Shown: positions 7,010-7,828 of the stretch, piece by piece
Layout of the letters: every line of letters starts with the position of its first letter
How positions within the stretch are numbered: the first letter of the stretch is position 1
Origin: a bacterium
GTDB taxonomy: Bacteria > Verrucomicrobiota > Verrucomicrobiia > Limisphaerales > J093
NCBI GenBank assembly: GCA_021784265.1
Contig: JAJXTA010000106.1
Span: forward strand, 1-7,828
Direction of reading: 5' to 3'
DNA: 7,828 nucleotides
Notes under the pieces: model-generated
The model's database searches: none
Seen by the model: the letters and a program-made list of their open reading frames with translations, nothing else
Told to the model about the DNA's origin: nothing
Translations under genes and position numbers: made by a program

Positions 7010-7594
7010 TCACGGCGTCGAATAGCTCACCGTGCTGGAAGCCGCCGGGCCGGGCGTCGGCGGGCGAAAAAAATCCGGCGGGACCACCACGGCAGCATTG
7101 ATCCCGCCCGGGCCGTTGGTCCCCCCCGGCTGGGGGCTAAAGAACGGCACGAACATCTGCGGCGTCAGCCCCGGGCCGCCCATCGGCGCCCCTGAATTCG
7201 GCCCGCCGCCCATCGGGTTCGGCGGCCCAGGCGGGGGAGGCGCCGGCGGGTTGTTCGCCGCCGGTCCCGCGACCTCGGCCTGGGCCGGCGGGGTATTGGT
7301 CGGGGTGCGCGGCGCCACGGCGGGTTGCGGCGGCGAGGGCGGGATGACCATGTTGTTGGTGACGATGGGTTCCGGCGGGTCCAGGGGAGGCAAGGCCACC
7401 GCGGCGACGTTGGCCGCGTGCGAATCCTCGAAACGCAAGGGCGGCGGGCCCACGCGCGGCAGATAATCAGTCCGCGCGCCACTCACCATCATGGCCGCTC
7501 CCACCACTCCGCCCATCCATAGTGTGCGACCCTGGATCGGCGGGTTTGAGCGCCCAGGACGTGTGGAGGTGGCACGCGGAAAGAGAAAATTCAT
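7010..7594 (-). CDS. Proline/glycine-rich exported or membrane-anchored hypothetical protein
   Basis: First gene of the leftward run, 194 residues from the ATG at 7594. A second ATG two codons earlier (7600) or one at 7627 would lengthen it slightly. A basic N-terminus with several Arg is followed by a hydrophobic segment at about 24-40 ('TLWMGGVVGAAMMVSGA'), which suggests a signal peptide or single membrane anchor. Next comes the only information-rich stretch, 'TDYLPRVGPPPLRFED' (about 42-57). The rest, to the C-terminus, is low-complexity Pro, Gly, Asn and Ala, with no recognisable domain or Cys pattern, and it probably forms an extended, disordered chain outside the cytoplasm. I do not recognise a family. 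The next gene starts 46 bases downstream (10 if its GTG is used), so the two are probably co-transcribed and may act together at the envelope. Confidence 0.65.
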   Translation of the reverse strand: MNFLFPRATSTRPGRSNPPIQGRTLWMGGVVGAAMMVSGARTDYLPRVGPPPLRFEDSHAANVAAVALPPLDPPEPIVTNNMVIPPSPPQPAVAPRTPTNTPPAQAEVAGPAANNPPAPPPPGPPNPMGGGPNSGAPMGGPGLTPQMFVPFFSPQPGGTNGPGGINAAVVVPPDFFRPPTPGPAASSTVSYSTP

Positions 7595-7725
7595 GCGCAT
7601 GGAGAGGCCAGGAAAGCACCACCCCACGGGCGGGGGCCGCCAGAGGCGCGGTGGGTCATTTGTGCCGTAGTCGCGTCAACAGTCACCGGGAGGTCTATCG
7701 GCAGCTTTTGCCTACCACTTGAGGG

Positions 7726-7741
7726 CCGGACGCCGGTTTTT
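7726..7741 (+). terminator. Short hairpin followed by five T residues
   Basis: CCGG (7726-7729) and CCGG (7733-7736) can pair around ACG and are directly followed by TTTTT (7737-7741) on the + strand. Two G-U pairs could lengthen the stem to 6. The shape fits a weak intrinsic terminator for + strand transcription, but no convincing + strand gene ends just before it, so it may be chance or end an antisense transcript. Confidence 0.2.
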
Positions 7742-7783
7742 CCAAATAACTTCCCCAGCAGTAAACTTTTGCCGCCAACTGAC

Positions 7784-7802
7784 GATAACCTCTACGGCTA
7801 TC
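7784..7802. repeat. 19-bp imperfect inverted repeat, candidate operator
   Basis: GATAACC (7784-7790) and GGCTATC (7796-7802) flank TCTAC. Six of seven positions pair. The size and symmetry suit a dimeric DNA-binding protein, and the site sits in the non-coding region about 190 bases ahead of the leftward operon and 10 bases from a TTGACA hexamer on the + strand. It may also control a gene beyond the right edge. No specific regulator can be assigned. Confidence 0.3.
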
Positions 7803-7828
7803 TATGGACGTGTTGACAGCGCCGCCGT

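Larger units (their letters stand above)
7601..7828. promoter_or_regulatory. Upstream region of the leftward operon, possibly divergent
   Basis: No convincing gene lies here, and parts (about 7736-7812) are clearly less GC-rich than the flanking coding DNA, as expected for a control region. Visible elements are a 7-5-7 inverted repeat (7784-7802), the octamer CTTTTGCC twice (7705-7712 and 7766-7773), a TTGACG-like hexamer on the - strand (7679-7674) without a good partner -10 box, and TTGACA on the + strand at 7813-7818, whose -10 box would lie outside the window. No complete promoter can be named. The operon's promoter is placed here by position. Confidence 0.4.

Noticed and set aside
5518..7101. 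527-codon open frame on the + strand, opposite the TPR gene
   Set aside because: The opposite strand encodes clear TPR helices and forms an ATGA overlap with the next gene. The + strand product has no domain and an Arg/Gln/His/Leu-heavy shadow composition.
7522..7722. 66-codon + strand frame starting GTG and ending just before a hairpin with five T residues
   Set aside because: It overlaps the signal-peptide part of the proline-rich gene in antisense, lacks a Shine-Dalgarno and has shadow-like composition. Only the closeness to the terminator-like hairpin speaks for it.
7813..7818. TTGACA on the + strand as a firm -35 box
   Set aside because: The -10 box and any gene would lie beyond the window edge, so only the hexamer can be stated.

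Overview
The window is GC-rich bacterial DNA. The best lineage clue is the C-terminal module of the first gene, where a 'GPWTNL..ATSPY' block is followed by a terminal 'FFRL'. I associate this tail with secreted proteins of Verrucomicrobia, especially the Pedosphaera/Limisphaerales group. Ala/Pro/Gly-rich secreted proteins with frequent 'TN' pairs, and starts without clear Shine-Dalgarno sequences, fit that assignment. It rests on recalled family knowledge, not on a database search.

Left part, + strand (1-3389). The 3' end of a large secreted protein made of several beta-sandwich-like domains enters from the left edge. It is probably a polysaccharide-degrading or polysaccharide-binding protein, and its N-terminal, possibly catalytic, part lies outside the window. 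A gap of about 195 bases follows. This gap holds a GC-rich dyad and a 12-codon mini-ORF that has the clearest ribosome-binding site I found in the window. Next comes galE, a complete UDP-glucose 4-epimerase with all catalytic residues.

Right part, - strand (3498-7594, read right to left). Four genes in one direction look like an operon: a small proline/glycine-rich exported or membrane-anchored protein, an exported TPR protein, a small helical protein resembling the flagellar chaperone FlgN, and a complete NtrC-type sigma-54-dependent response regulator. The TPR and FlgN-like genes overlap by ATGA. The other junctions are 46 and 38 bases with the starts chosen here. No histidine kinase, flagellar structural gene or sigma-54 gene is present, so the operon's job is inferred only weakly.

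Right edge (about 7595-7828). This is a less GC-rich non-coding region upstream of the operon. It has a 7-5-7 inverted repeat, a repeated CTTTTGCC octamer and a TTGACA hexamer at the extreme edge, so it may be a control region, possibly divergent. galE and the response regulator converge on a 108-base gap. I saw no RNA gene, CRISPR array, insertion sequence or integration site. No clearly new system is evident. The most distinctive items are the four-gene operon with its orphan regulator and the mini-ORF in front of galE.
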